Below are positions 1 through 8,307 of a DNA stretch of 64,000 bases, one piece after another. The stretch is from Acidovorax radicis N35 (GTDB taxonomy: Bacteria > Pseudomonadota > Gammaproteobacteria > Burkholderiales > Burkholderiaceae_C). The stretch spans positions 215,299-279,298 of the forward strand of contig NZ_AFBG01000023.1 of the NCBI RefSeq assembly GCF_000204195.1. The letters are read 5' to 3'. Numbering within the stretch: position 1 is the stretch's first letter; each line of letters begins with the position of its first letter. The position numbers and the translations under genes were made by a program. The notes under the pieces are model-generated. The model was not told the origin of the DNA and searched no databases. It worked only from the letters and a program-made list of their open reading frames with translations.

Positions 1-96
1 GAAGTCCCCCATGGTGTCCACCATGGTGCCATCCAGGTCCACGATGACAGCGTCCACGCGGGACAGGAGAGAGGCGAACGAGGCGGAGTCGGTCAT
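1..96 (-). CDS. gph: Phosphoglycolate phosphatase, N-terminal part (runs off window)
   Basis: Only the first 32 codons are present; the gene continues beyond the left edge. The translation holds the HAD-family motif I, DLDGTMVDT, in which the first Asp is the nucleophile and the second the acid/base. Phosphoglycolate phosphatase removes phosphate from 2-phosphoglycolate, and in betaproteobacteria gph commonly sits next to rpe. Here rpe is on the same strand about 7 kb away, so the usual pair appears to be split. The start is the ATG ending at 96. Other HAD phosphatases share this motif, so the name rests partly on the nearby rpe. Confidence 0.72.
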   Translation of the reverse strand, partial: MTDSASFASLLSRVDAVIVDLDGTMVDTMGDF

Positions 97-154
97 GGAG
101 AGGATCACGGGCAAAAGAGTACGGAGATCCCAAGTGTAAATACGCCATAGCTTA

Positions 155-226
155 GGCAAAACAGGGGTCAGGCACGCGGCTCACCCCAAGGCGATACGGC
201 TGCGGCATTCCGATTTGTGCAAGTCC
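155..226. repeat. About 71-bp dispersed repeat, copy 1
   Basis: This stretch matches 60886-60956 at roughly 60 of 71 positions, including the shared core GGCTCACCCCAAGGCGA. It lies in the gap between the gph start and the stop of the SH3-like gene. I recognise no RNA family. It could be a dispersed element or a conserved regulatory leader. Confidence 0.6.
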
Positions 227-234
227 CATACGCC

Positions 235-1764
235 TCATCGCAAGCTCAGCGTCTGCCGCTTCCAGGCCGGGTCTTGCCAGCGCTGGAACAAAGGCAGTGC
301 CGCCACATCCCCCGTCACCCGCTCGGTGGCCAGTCCGTCGAGCCGTACCACCTCAAAGCTCCTGCGGTAGCGCCCCTGGCCGCGCGCTTCGCGCGCCACC
401 AGCATCTGCTGTCCGCCGGGCACCCAGCCCGCCCACTCGGCCACGCCGGTTTCGGGCGTCGCGGCGGCAGGCGGCAGTACGTCCGCCAGCCAGCCGCCTT
501 CGGTCTTGCGCAACACCCACAGCTCCCGCCAGCCTTCCAGGGGCTGCACCGCCAGGGCCACCGCCGTGCCTTCTCGGTTGGTGCTGGCCGATGCGGCCCA
601 GACCACGCCGTAGGTGCAGCGGCGCAGCAGCGGGGCCTTGGCGCTGTGCTGCGCGTCCACCAGCAGCACGCAGGTTTCGCCGGGTGCGCCGGGTTCGGTC
701 AACAGTGCGGGGCGGGCTCCGGCGGCGGTCGCGACAGGCGCCGCAGCAGGCACCAGCGCCCAGCGTACGGCGCTCACGCGCATGGCAGCGTCGTTGTAGG
801 CGCTCTGGTCCTCGTCAGGCAGCTCGGCCTTGCTCACGCCGGTGAATTCCGTCAGGGCGCGTGCGGCGGCAGCGGCCACCGCCGGGTCGGCCGCGTTTTT
901 GCGTGCTTGCTGGAAGGCTGCGGCGCCCCACACGCTGGCGCGCCGCATCTGCACGCGGTTGCGCAGGTAGCCAGGCAGGCCCGCCACGTCCACGCGCTCC
1001 AGTACCTCTGCCTGCCAGGTGGTGACCTTGGCGCGCTCGTGTGCGGGCAGGTCGGGGTTGATGCATTCGGGGCGGGTCAGCGCCAGGACGGCACGGGCGC
1101 GCTGCTCGGCATCGGCCACGGGCATGGCCAGGAGGCGGCGGAAGGCCTCGCCCTCGTAGCAAACCTGCATGCGGCCTTCGACCTCGTAGGTGGAAAAGCG
1201 CACGCCGTAGCCGTTGGCCACATCCAGGTGGGCCGACAACGCAGCGCCCGAGGCCTTGCCCGGCACGGCTACCGAGGCACGGCGCGCCAGCCGGTCGGCA
1301 AAGGTGCCCAGGGCATCGAAAGCCTGGGCACCCTCCACACCCGCCAAAGCCTTGGCGGGCGCGGCTTGCAGGTAAGCGGCGGTGAGGCCAATGCCCAGCG
1401 CCTCGGCACCCGGCGTGTCCTGCACAAAGCGCATCACGGCCAGCAGCGCGGGGCCTTCCGCCTCGGTCAGGGCCACGCGGCGCACATCGCTGGCGCGGAT
1501 GAAGCCACCGCGCTCACGCTTGTGGTCCCACACCTGCAAGTAGTCGAGGCGCTCGCCACGCACCTCCAGCACCTCGCCCTGCCACAGGCTGGCCTGCTGC
1601 TGGGCACCGTCACGGGGGGAAGCGCGCAGGCTGGCCTGGTCCTGCACCACGATGGCGCTGCCCTGGGCGCTGGGCGATGGCTGGGGGGCGGCCTCGGCCG
1701 CCACGGTCACTGCAGCGCTGGCAACGGCTGCCAGCAAAGTTGCGAAGGTGGCGTTCATGTTCAC
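235..1764 (-). CDS. Exported protein with SH3-like domain, function unknown
   Basis: A 509-residue protein with an N-terminal signal peptide (hydrophobic run about residues 5-25 ending in Ala-rich cleavage-like sequence). Residues 35-95 resemble a bacterial SH3-like domain, with a [11 protein letters not shown] strand, a [14 protein letters not shown] stretch and a GGFIRASDV end. The remaining 400 residues match nothing I can name. The GTG start at 1764 overlaps the stop of the upstream SPFH gene (GTGA); an ATG two codons later is equally possible. The overlap suggests co-translation and a shared role at the cell envelope. Confidence 0.72.
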   Translation of the reverse strand: MNMNATFATLLAAVASAAVTVAAEAAPQPSPSAQGSAIVVQDQASLRASPRDGAQQQASLWQGEVLEVRGERLDYLQVWDHKRERGGFIRASDVRRVALTEAEGPALLAVMRFVQDTPGAEALGIGLTAAYLQAAPAKALAGVEGAQAFDALGTFADRLARRASVAVPGKASGAALSAHLDVANGYGVRFSTYEVEGRMQVCYEGEAFRRLLAMPVADAEQRARAVLALTRPECINPDLPAHERAKVTTWQAEVLERVDVAGLPGYLRNRVQMRRASVWGAAAFQQARKNAADPAVAAAAARALTEFTGVSKAELPDEDQSAYNDAAMRVSAVRWALVPAAAPVATAAGARPALLTEPGAPGETCVLLVDAQHSAKAPLLRRCTYGVVWAASASTNREGTAVALAVQPLEGWRELWVLRKTEGGWLADVLPPAAATPETGVAEWAGWVPGGQQMLVAREARGQGRYRRSFEVVRLDGLATERVTGDVAALPLFQRWQDPAWKRQTLSLR

Positions 1765-3110
1765 TGCTCCACGGCTTGGGTGGTGGTGGCGTCGTCGGCC
1801 ACGGCAGCAGCCTGTGCGGCCCCGGCCTGGGCGTTGCGGTTGCCGCCCAGCAGCGCGGCACCGATGAAGTCGCCATTGGTGGGCGGGGGCGCGATGATGA
1901 CCTGGATCTTGTCCGAGAGCTTGTCGGCCAGCGTCTTCTGGATGAGCAGCGGGTGTTTGGTCACCAGTGCGCCTTCGCGGGCCATTTGCTCGGCATTGAC
2001 CTTGCCCACGCGGTCCATGCGGTAGGCCTCGGCCTCTGCCAGCTTCTGGCGGGCGTCGGCTTCGCCGTTGGCTTCGATGCGGCGGGCCTGGGCGCTGCCT
2101 TCAGCGGCTTTGACGCGGGCCACGCGTTCGGCTTCGGCCTCCAGCTGGCGCTGTTCGATCTGCCGCTGCTTGAAGGGCAGCACATGCTTCATGGCCTCTT
2201 CCTGGGCCTTGGCGGCGATGACTTGCTCACGCGCAGCGGCTTCGGCGGCCACTTCGCGGCGCACCTTGTCAGCGTTGGCGTCCAGTTCGGTTTCACGCAC
2301 GCGCTTGTCTTTCAGCTCCAGCGTGTAGCGCATTTTTTCGGACGCCAACTCTTCGGCCAGCAGGCTGTCCATGCCCCGGCGGTACTCCGCGGGCAGGTCC
2401 ACCTTGCCGATCTGGAGGCTGCGCAGCGTCACGCCATCGGCAGCCAGGCGGGCACGCAGTTCGGTTTCGATGATTTGCGAAATCTCGGCGCGCTTGGACG
2501 AGAAGATTTCACGCACCGTGTAGCGGGCAAACACCTTGTAGACCAAGCCCTGCACCGCGGGCTCCACGATGTCGACACCCACGTTGTCGGGCAGATTTCC
2601 GGCCTTGACGGCGGGTGAGTTGGGGTCCAGGGCGTAGCGCACGCTCAGGTCCAGGCCCAGCGACAGGCCTTCCACCGACTGCAGCGGCGCGCTGCCCGTG
2701 GCCTGGCGCATGGCTTCGGGACGGTAGCTCTGGTCACGCAGTGAGAACACGCGCACCGTGTGCAGGCCAGGCACCACCCACACGCTGCCATCACGCCACA
2801 GGCTCACGGCACCGGTGAACTGGTTCAGGCGCACGCCCAGGTCGCCTTGTGCCAAGTGCTGCACCGGCGGGTTGCGGACCACCATCAGGCCTGCGGCGGC
2901 CACCACAGCGCCAGCGGTCAGCCAGCGCACGGTGCGGGCGGTGGGCAGCAGATAGGCCCAGTTCAGTCGAGGGCCATCGGCACCGCATGCATCGGCTGCC
3001 ACAGGGCTTTGCGATTCAGCGTCCAGCACGGGCTCCGTGCCTGCTTCGGACAACGGGGTAGAGCGACGGACCTTCAGGGTCTGCACGATGCGGTTCCAGG
3101 TGGCTTTCAT
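1761..3110 (-). CDS. SPFH/band 7 (prohibitin-like) membrane protein
   Basis: A 449-residue protein with one transmembrane segment near residues 58-79, an SPFH/band 7 domain about 80-250, and a charged Ala/Glu/Lys/Arg coiled coil about 255-375 (such as [20 protein letters not shown]). SPFH proteins oligomerise on membranes and often scaffold proteases or signalling complexes. I chose the ATG at 3110 because GAGAGAAACACC stands before it; an in-frame start at 3176 would add 22 residues. It is translationally coupled to the SH3-like gene and divergent from a two-component system, so a link to envelope stress sensing is plausible but only inferred. Confidence 0.82.
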   Translation of the reverse strand: MKATWNRIVQTLKVRRSTPLSEAGTEPVLDAESQSPVAADACGADGPRLNWAYLLPTARTVRWLTAGAVVAAAGLMVVRNPPVQHLAQGDLGVRLNQFTGAVSLWRDGSVWVVPGLHTVRVFSLRDQSYRPEAMRQATGSAPLQSVEGLSLGLDLSVRYALDPNSPAVKAGNLPDNVGVDIVEPAVQGLVYKVFARYTVREIFSSKRAEISQIIETELRARLAADGVTLRSLQIGKVDLPAEYRRGMDSLLAEELASEKMRYTLELKDKRVRETELDANADKVRREVAAEAAAREQVIAAKAQEEAMKHVLPFKQRQIEQRQLEAEAERVARVKAAEGSAQARRIEANGEADARQKLAEAEAYRMDRVGKVNAEQMAREGALVTKHPLLIQKTLADKLSDKIQVIIAPPPTNGDFIGAALLGGNRNAQAGAAQAAAVADDATTTQAVEQ

Positions 3111-3338
3111 GGTGTTTCTCTCTCGGGTTGGTTCGGTGTTGTTGTCGTTTCTGAGCTGCCGCTGTGGCTTGCTCATTGAGGACCGATTGTTCGGATCTAC
3201 CCCGGAAGCAACAATGCGGCGCAGCCCCCAATGCGCTCACGCCGCCCGCACGAACCTTCCGGCCCCGGAAGAAAAACTCACACCGGCCAGAACCGGCCAC
3301 CGGGATAATCTGCCCACCCTCTACTGCCCGCCCTGCCC

Positions 3339-4037
3339 ATGACCCGCATTGCCGTGATCGAAGACGACCTGCCCACCAGCAACCAATTGGCCGGGTGGAT
3401 ACGCAGTGCGAAGAGCGGCATCGTCATCGACCAGTGGTTCACCCGCGACGAGGCCGAGGCCGCGCTGGCCCGCGAGCACTACGACGCGGTGGTGCTGGAC
3501 ATCGAACTGGGCCGCGAGCGCCATGCGGGCGTGGCCCTCATCAACGCCATCAACAAGCTGCGCCAGGGCACGCCGGTGCTGGTGGTGTCGGCCATGCCTG
3601 CGGCCATTTACCGCAGCATCATGAAGGCGCTGGACGCGTGGGACTACCTGCAGAAAACCACGTTCGAAGAGGCCGATTTCATCGAGACCTTTCTCGACAT
3701 CCTGCGTACCACACAGGCCCAGGCCCCAGCCAGCGCGCCCCCCGCCACCGTGGGTGATGCGCTGGTGCTGGACCCGCTGTGGCAGCGCACCCCCACCTGG
3801 CGCGGCGAGCGCATCAACCTGCCACTGACGGCCCAGCGCATCCTGGCCACGCTGCACCAGCGCAGTGGCGAGGTGGTGTCGTATGACGAACTGTTCGAGG
3901 TGGTGAAAAGCGGGCGCAACCGTGACAACGTGCGCAAGCATGTGAGCACCATCCGCGAGGCGCTGCGCGAAGTGGACCCCGGATTTGAAGGCATTGAGAA
4001 CGTGCCCATGCGCGGGTTCCGCTGGACGGTAAAGTGA
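3339..4037 (+). CDS. Two-component response regulator, winged-helix output
   Basis: A 232-residue protein with a receiver domain (acidic E8-D9-D10, phospho-acceptor D54 in VVLDIELGRE, S84, K106) and a C-terminal winged-helix domain about residues 135-232 (LTAQRILATL, DNVRKHVSTIREAL, GFRWTV). This is a DNA-binding regulator of the OmpR/PhoB type, though the output domain is a divergent member. It precedes a sensor kinase on the same strand and is presumably its partner. The divergent SPFH/SH3 pair is the most obvious candidate target. Confidence 0.85.
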   Translation: MTRIAVIEDDLPTSNQLAGWIRSAKSGIVIDQWFTRDEAEAALAREHYDAVVLDIELGRERHAGVALINAINKLRQGTPVLVVSAMPAAIYRSIMKALDAWDYLQKTTFEEADFIETFLDILRTTQAQAPASAPPATVGDALVLDPLWQRTPTWRGERINLPLTAQRILATLHQRSGEVVSYDELFEVVKSGRNRDNVRKHVSTIREALREVDPGFEGIENVPMRGFRWTVK

Positions 4038-4042
4038 ACACC

Positions 4043-4140
4043 CCCCTGAGGCCCTGCGGGCCTTCCCCCCGCTCTCGCATTGCTGCGCGATGCGGGCAGG
4101 GGGACGCCGCCAGCGCGGCGGGGCGGCCCTGGCCTGGGCC
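4043..4140 (+). repeat. GC-rich post-stop repeat, family B copy 1
   Basis: Sequence CCCCCTGAGGCCCTGCGGGC and its continuation begin six bases after the response regulator stop. Related blocks follow stop codons at 15905, 27220 and 61182. The element contains GC-rich inverted segments (CGCATTGCTGCGCGATGCG) that could fold in RNA. It fills the space before the kinase start. Confidence 0.6.
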
Positions 4141-4188
4141 ACGCCAGTTTGGCCGCCCTGCACGGCACTTTCACGCGAGAGGAATGGA

Positions 4189-6375
4189 GTGAAACGCCTA
4201 CTGCACCCCGCACTTGAAATATCGCGTCTGGAAATGCCCCGGCTGGGCTTGCCCGCGTTCCGCCTGCGCATCCTCGTGCGCGGGGTGTTCGTGCTGCTGG
4301 CCCTGGCCACGGTGGCGCTGAGCGTGGTGGTGCTCAAGGACGAAAAAGAGCGCGCCTGGCAGGCTTACCAACATGGCTTTGTGCGCAGCCAGGCCGAGGT
4401 CATGGCGCGGCTGCGCCACCCCTCGGGCCAGTTGGCGCTGCTCAACGCCAGCCACCTCGGCCAGGGCGTGACGCCGCTGGCGCCGCTGCTGCTGCCCTAT
4501 GCGGCCATCGACTTTGACGACCCGCAAAAATCACAGCAAGCCGTGGAGATGGCGGGCTGCTCCGTGCAATACCCCGATGGCGCCTCAGTGTGCGCAGCGA
4601 TTGGCAACAACCCCTATGCAGGCGGCTTCATCTACCTGGTGGGCAGCTTCTATGCCGGTGAACTGACACCCCGCGAGCGCGGCGCCTTAGTGCCCGCCGA
4701 GGCACACCGTGCACGCATCACCCTGGACATGCGGGGTACCACCTACCGCTGGATTGCGCCGTACGAGGCCATGCCCCCACAGGGCAGCGCGGCCGTGCGC
4801 GGGCGCCTGACGGGGTTTGTGGACAACGGCACGCCGCAGCTCGACGCCCGCGCGCGGCCGGTGCGCGACTTTCGCGGCTGGCTGTGGCAAAACGGCCAGT
4901 GCCGCGACCTGCCACCCCCATCGGCCAGTTCGCCCGCTGGCGAGGCCACCACCACTGACTGCCTGCGCCGCACGCACTACTCCATCCGCCTGCCGGTCGA
5001 ACTGTTCCGCGAAGCGCTGTTCCGCAAGGACGAGCGCCTGGTCTGGCCGCCGGAAGACCTGGGGCAGATGCGCGTGCGGGTGGAGATGCTGGCGCCGGGC
5101 GAGGACACCAAACCGCTGTTCGACAGCGACGCACCCGGCGCGCAGCTGGCCGCATCGCTGGGCGACCTCTCGCGCAGCCTGTTGCCGGGCGAGCGTGTGC
5201 AGATCCGCAAGCTGGGCAGTGACGAGGCCAGCGCCATCACACTCAAGGGCGTCGAAGTGCAGGCCGATCCCTCAGCCCCCTGGCTGCTGCGCCTGATCCG
5301 CTGGCTGCCGCTGGAGGCCGCAGGCGTGGGCCCGGCAGCAGCCACGCCCGCCGCCCCCACAGCACTGGACATTCTGGACACGCCCACGGGCAACTACGTG
5401 GTGAATTTCACCGGCCACCTGCGCGGCGTGGAGCAAGGCCTGGCCGCTGTGGCCACGCGCCTGTCGTGGTACTTAGGAGCCATGCTGGGCGCCATTGCGC
5501 TGGCCTGGCTGGTGGTGGAGGTGGGCCTGATCCGCCGCGTGACCGCACTCACCCGCCGCGCCGCCGCCGTGTCGTACAACGTGCAGCCCGGCCACACCGG
5601 ACCCCGGCTGGGCGACCTGGATGTGTCGGACCTGCGCGGCTCAGACGAGCTGGGCATTCTGGCCGGGGGTCTGGCCGACCTGCTGCAGCGCGTGAAGGAC
5701 GACCTGCAGCGCGAGCAACTGCGCGCCCAGCAAGAGCGCGACATGTGGCACGCCGTAGGGCACGAGATCATGTCACCCCTGCAGTCGCTGATGGCGCTGA
5801 ACGGCCCGCAAGACCCCGGCCACCGCTATGTGCAGCGCATGCAGCAGGCCATCCATGTGCTGTATGGCACGGCATCGCCCGCCGAGGCACTGCAGGCCGC
5901 CAATGTGCCCGAGGGGCGGCTGGACCTGGATGCATTCCTGCGCAACGTGGCCGACAACGCCCACTTTGCGGGCATCCTGGATGTTGTCTATGCCCCGGGT
6001 TCAAGCAACGCAGGCCCGGTCATCGTGCGGGCCGACGAGTTTGCGCTCGAAGACGTGGTAACCCACATCCTGCGCAATGCCGACCGCTACCGCCCCGCGG
6101 GCAGCCCCATCAGGCTGACGCTCACCGCGTCGGAATCCACCGCCAGCGCTACGCTGCACAACCAGGGCTCCACCATTGCAGACGAACTGCTGGAGCGGAT
6201 TTTTGAACTGGGCGTTTCCGACCCCGCCAGCCCCACCCCGCTGGGCGAGGGCGAGCACCGAGGCCAGGGGCTGTTTGTGGCCAAAACCTACATGGCCAAG
6301 ATGGGCGGCACCATCAACGCGCGCAATACGGCAGATGGCGTGGCCTTCGTTCTGACCTTTCAGCGCCTGGGCTGA
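4189..6375 (+). CDS. Membrane sensor histidine kinase
   Basis: About 728 residues. Transmembrane segments lie near residues 28-49 and 426-447, enclosing a large periplasmic domain of about 375 residues that I cannot assign. A linker leads to a dimerisation helix with phospho-acceptor H525 (GHEIMSPLQSL), an ATPase N-box (HILRNADRY) and a G-box (HRGQGLFVAKTYMAKMGG). In the G1 box the usual Asp is Asn (LHNQGSTI), a variation seen in some functional kinases. I chose the GTG at 4189 because GAGAGGAA precedes it; an open frame continues upstream but runs through repeat DNA. It is the likely partner of the preceding response regulator. Confidence 0.83.
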   Translation: MKRLLHPALEISRLEMPRLGLPAFRLRILVRGVFVLLALATVALSVVVLKDEKERAWQAYQHGFVRSQAEVMARLRHPSGQLALLNASHLGQGVTPLAPLLLPYAAIDFDDPQKSQQAVEMAGCSVQYPDGASVCAAIGNNPYAGGFIYLVGSFYAGELTPRERGALVPAEAHRARITLDMRGTTYRWIAPYEAMPPQGSAAVRGRLTGFVDNGTPQLDARARPVRDFRGWLWQNGQCRDLPPPSASSPAGEATTTDCLRRTHYSIRLPVELFREALFRKDERLVWPPEDLGQMRVRVEMLAPGEDTKPLFDSDAPGAQLAASLGDLSRSLLPGERVQIRKLGSDEASAITLKGVEVQADPSAPWLLRLIRWLPLEAAGVGPAAATPAAPTALDILDTPTGNYVVNFTGHLRGVEQGLAAVATRLSWYLGAMLGAIALAWLVVEVGLIRRVTALTRRAAAVSYNVQPGHTGPRLGDLDVSDLRGSDELGILAGGLADLLQRVKDDLQREQLRAQQERDMWHAVGHEIMSPLQSLMALNGPQDPGHRYVQRMQQAIHVLYGTASPAEALQAANVPEGRLDLDAFLRNVADNAHFAGILDVVYAPGSSNAGPVIVRADEFALEDVVTHILRNADRYRPAGSPIRLTLTASESTASATLHNQGSTIADELLERIFELGVSDPASPTPLGEGEHRGQGLFVAKTYMAKMGGTINARNTADGVAFVLTFQRLG

Positions 6376-6503
6376 CCAAGCCCGAAACGCGCGTCCCGCG
6401 CACGGCAGGGGGCGGCACTGTCCGACAGGGGCGCACCGCAGCGGGGCCTACCCTGCAGGCTTACGTTCAGACCACTGTCTGCGATTGCCCCAGGAGCCCT
6501 TTC

Positions 6504-6896
6504 ATGAAACGCATTCCCTTTGCCACCTCCCTCTTCACCGCCGCCTTGCTGCTGGCCTGCGCAGGTGCATCCGCGCAAACGCCACCTCAAGACGCGCGGG
6601 CACGCTATGAGCAAGAGCGGGAAAAGTGCATGACCAACAACACGCAGGACAGCCTGGCCACCTGCCTTCGCGAGGCCAATAACGCGCTGGATGCTTCCCG
6701 CAAGGGCGATCTGAGCAACCCTGGAACCGCCGCGACCAACAACGCCACCCAACGCTGTGCGGCGTTCCAGACCGCCGCCGATCAGGCAGATTGCATGCGC
6801 CGCGTGCAGAGCAGCCCGGCGAGTGGCTCGGTGTCAGGCGGCGGCGTGTTGCGTGAATCGACCACAACAACGATCACCGTCCCTGCTCAGCAATAA
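6504..6896 (+). CDS. Small exported Cys-containing protein, unknown
   Basis: A 130-residue protein with a clear signal peptide (hydrophobic core ATSLFTAALLLACAGASA) and a mature part with four Cys residues in a spacing consistent with two disulfides (KCMTNN, TCLREA, RCAAF, DCMRR). The C terminus is Thr/Ser/Gly rich. I do not recognise the family. An AGGAG element stands just before the ATG. It follows the sensor kinase by about 130 bp on the same strand and might belong to its regulon. Confidence 0.72.
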   Translation: MKRIPFATSLFTAALLLACAGASAQTPPQDARARYEQEREKCMTNNTQDSLATCLREANNALDASRKGDLSNPGTAATNNATQRCAAFQTAADQADCMRRVQSSPASGSVSGGGVLRESTTTTITVPAQQ

Positions 6897-6926
6897 CCAG
6901 GCTCAATGCAGGCGTGGCCTGTCACA

Positions 6927-6957
6927 ACGGCTGCCGGGCAAAGTCTGCCCAGCAGCT
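6927..6957 (-). terminator. Stem-loop after rpe, possible terminator
   Basis: CTGCCGGGCA and TGCCCAGCAG form a ten-base stem with one mismatch around a short loop, just after the rpe stop and between two convergent genes. There is no U-tract, so intrinsic termination is uncertain. Confidence 0.35.
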
Positions 6958-6964
6958 GAGGAAC

Positions 6965-7645
6965 TCACCCCAGCTCTGAGCGCATCGCGTCGATGACGCC
7001 TTGATAGTCCGGCTTGCCAAAGATGGCGCTGCCCGCCACAAAGGTATCAGCACCCGCATCGGCCACCCGGCGGATGTTGTCGGCCTTGATGCCGCCATCC
7101 ACTTCCAGGCGGATGTCCTTGCCCGAGGCGTCGATGCGCTTGCGCACTGCTTCGATCTTGCGCAGGGCTGAATCAATGAAGCTCTGGCCCCCAAACCCGG
7201 GGTTGACGCTCATGATGAGAATGAGGTCGATGTCGTCGATTACCCAGTCCAGCACATCCAGCGGCTCGGCCGGATTGAACACCAGGCCGGGCTTGACGCC
7301 CTTGGAACGGATGGCCTGGATGCTGCGGTGCACATGGCCCGAGGCGTCGGGGTGAAAGCTGATGTAGTCCGCACCGGCGTCGGCAAAGGCAGCGGCGAGG
7401 GCGTCCACCGGCTGGATCATCAGGTGCACGTCGATCGGCACGGCCACACCGGCGGCGGTCTTGGCATGGGGCTTGAGCGCCTGGCACACCATAGGGCCGA
7501 AGGTGAGGTTGGGCACGTAATGGTTGTCCATCACGTCGAAGTGGATCCAGTCTGCGCCAGCGGCAATGACATTGCGCACCTCTTCACCCAGGCGGGCGAA
7601 GTCGGCGGAGAGGATGGAGGGGGCGATTCGGAATGTGCGGCTCAT
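6965..7645 (-). CDS. rpe: Ribulose-phosphate 3-epimerase
   Basis: A 226-residue TIM-barrel enzyme that interconverts D-ribulose 5-phosphate and D-xylulose 5-phosphate in the cytosolic pentose phosphate pathway. The opening [13 protein letters not shown], the metal-site stretch [18 protein letters not shown] (H35 and D37), the [10 protein letters not shown] loop and the phosphate-binding EVDGGIK segment are family signatures. It is divergent from apaG across an 88-bp gap. Its common partner gph is not adjacent but lies at the left edge on the same strand. Confidence 0.97.
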   Translation of the reverse strand: MSRTFRIAPSILSADFARLGEEVRNVIAAGADWIHFDVMDNHYVPNLTFGPMVCQALKPHAKTAAGVAVPIDVHLMIQPVDALAAAFADAGADYISFHPDASGHVHRSIQAIRSKGVKPGLVFNPAEPLDVLDWVIDDIDLILIMSVNPGFGGQSFIDSALRKIEAVRKRIDASGKDIRLEVDGGIKADNIRRVADAGADTFVAGSAIFGKPDYQGVIDAMRSELG

Positions 7646-7733
7646 CCCCCGATTGTCGCAAAGCGCAGAAGGTCAGGGGTTTTACCCCATGGACATGCAC
7701 TTTTGGAGAATCTCCACGGTTACCATTCGCCCC

Positions 7734-8141
7734 ATGCCAAAGTACCAGTTTGACGTGGAAGTGCTGCCCGAATACCTGCCCGAGCAGTCTGCGCCGGACA
7801 CCGGAGTGTTCAGCTTCGCCTACACCATCACCATCACCAATTCCGGGGACGCGCCCGCGCAGCTGATTTCGCGCCACTGGATCATCAGCGATTCCCGGGG
7901 CCACACCGAAGAGGTCAAGGGCTTGGGCGTAGTGGGCCACCAGCCGCTGCTCAAGCCGGGTGAATCGTTCCAGTACACCAGCGGCTGCAGGCTGCGCACC
8001 GCCAGCGGCACCATGCACGGCACCTTTCACTGCGTGGCCGAAGATGGCGAGCCCTTCAATACCCCCGTACCCCTCTTTGTATTGGAAGCGATCAACCACG
8101 GCCCCTCGGGTGAGCCGCTGAGTGGACGGGTGCTGCATTGA
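7734..8141 (+). CDS. apaG: Co2+/Mg2+ efflux protein ApaG
   Basis: A 135-residue single-domain protein with the ApaG fold: FSFAYTITITNSG, AQLISRHWIISDSRG, VVGHQPLLKPGESFQYTSGC and GTMHGTFHC are near-invariant in the family. ApaG is linked to cobalt/magnesium tolerance and its domain also occurs in eukaryotic F-box proteins, but the molecular activity is unclear. I chose the ATG at 7734, which gives the standard family length. It diverges from rpe, a common arrangement in betaproteobacteria. Confidence 0.95.
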   Translation: MPKYQFDVEVLPEYLPEQSAPDTGVFSFAYTITITNSGDAPAQLISRHWIISDSRGHTEEVKGLGVVGHQPLLKPGESFQYTSGCRLRTASGTMHGTFHCVAEDGEPFNTPVPLFVLEAINHGPSGEPLSGRVLH

Positions 8142-8307
8142 AGAGTCGCCCCCACGCTCCCCACTTCGTGTGGTCGCTGCCCCCCGAGGGGGCCGCTTTT
8201 CATCTTGGGGCGGCCCGGCGATGAAGACTCACCCCCACGCTCCCCACTTCGTGTGGTCACTGCCCCCCGAGGGGGTCGCTTTTCATCTTGGGGCGGCCCG
8301 GCGATGA
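8140..8307 (+). repeat. 83-bp tandem duplication (family C), two units
   Basis: Two nearly identical units start at 8140 and 8223. Each runs through CCCCCACGCTCCCCACTTCG, a CCCCCCGAGGGGG palindrome and TTGGGGCGGCCCGGCGATGAA. The end of unit 2 supplies the start codon of the next gene. A diverged inverted copy lies at 43110-43196, next to the rpoN start. Confidence 0.9.

Noticed and set aside
8140..8307. Tandem repeat considered as a CRISPR remnant
   Set aside because: Two adjoining 83-bp units with no spacers, and no cas genes nearby.
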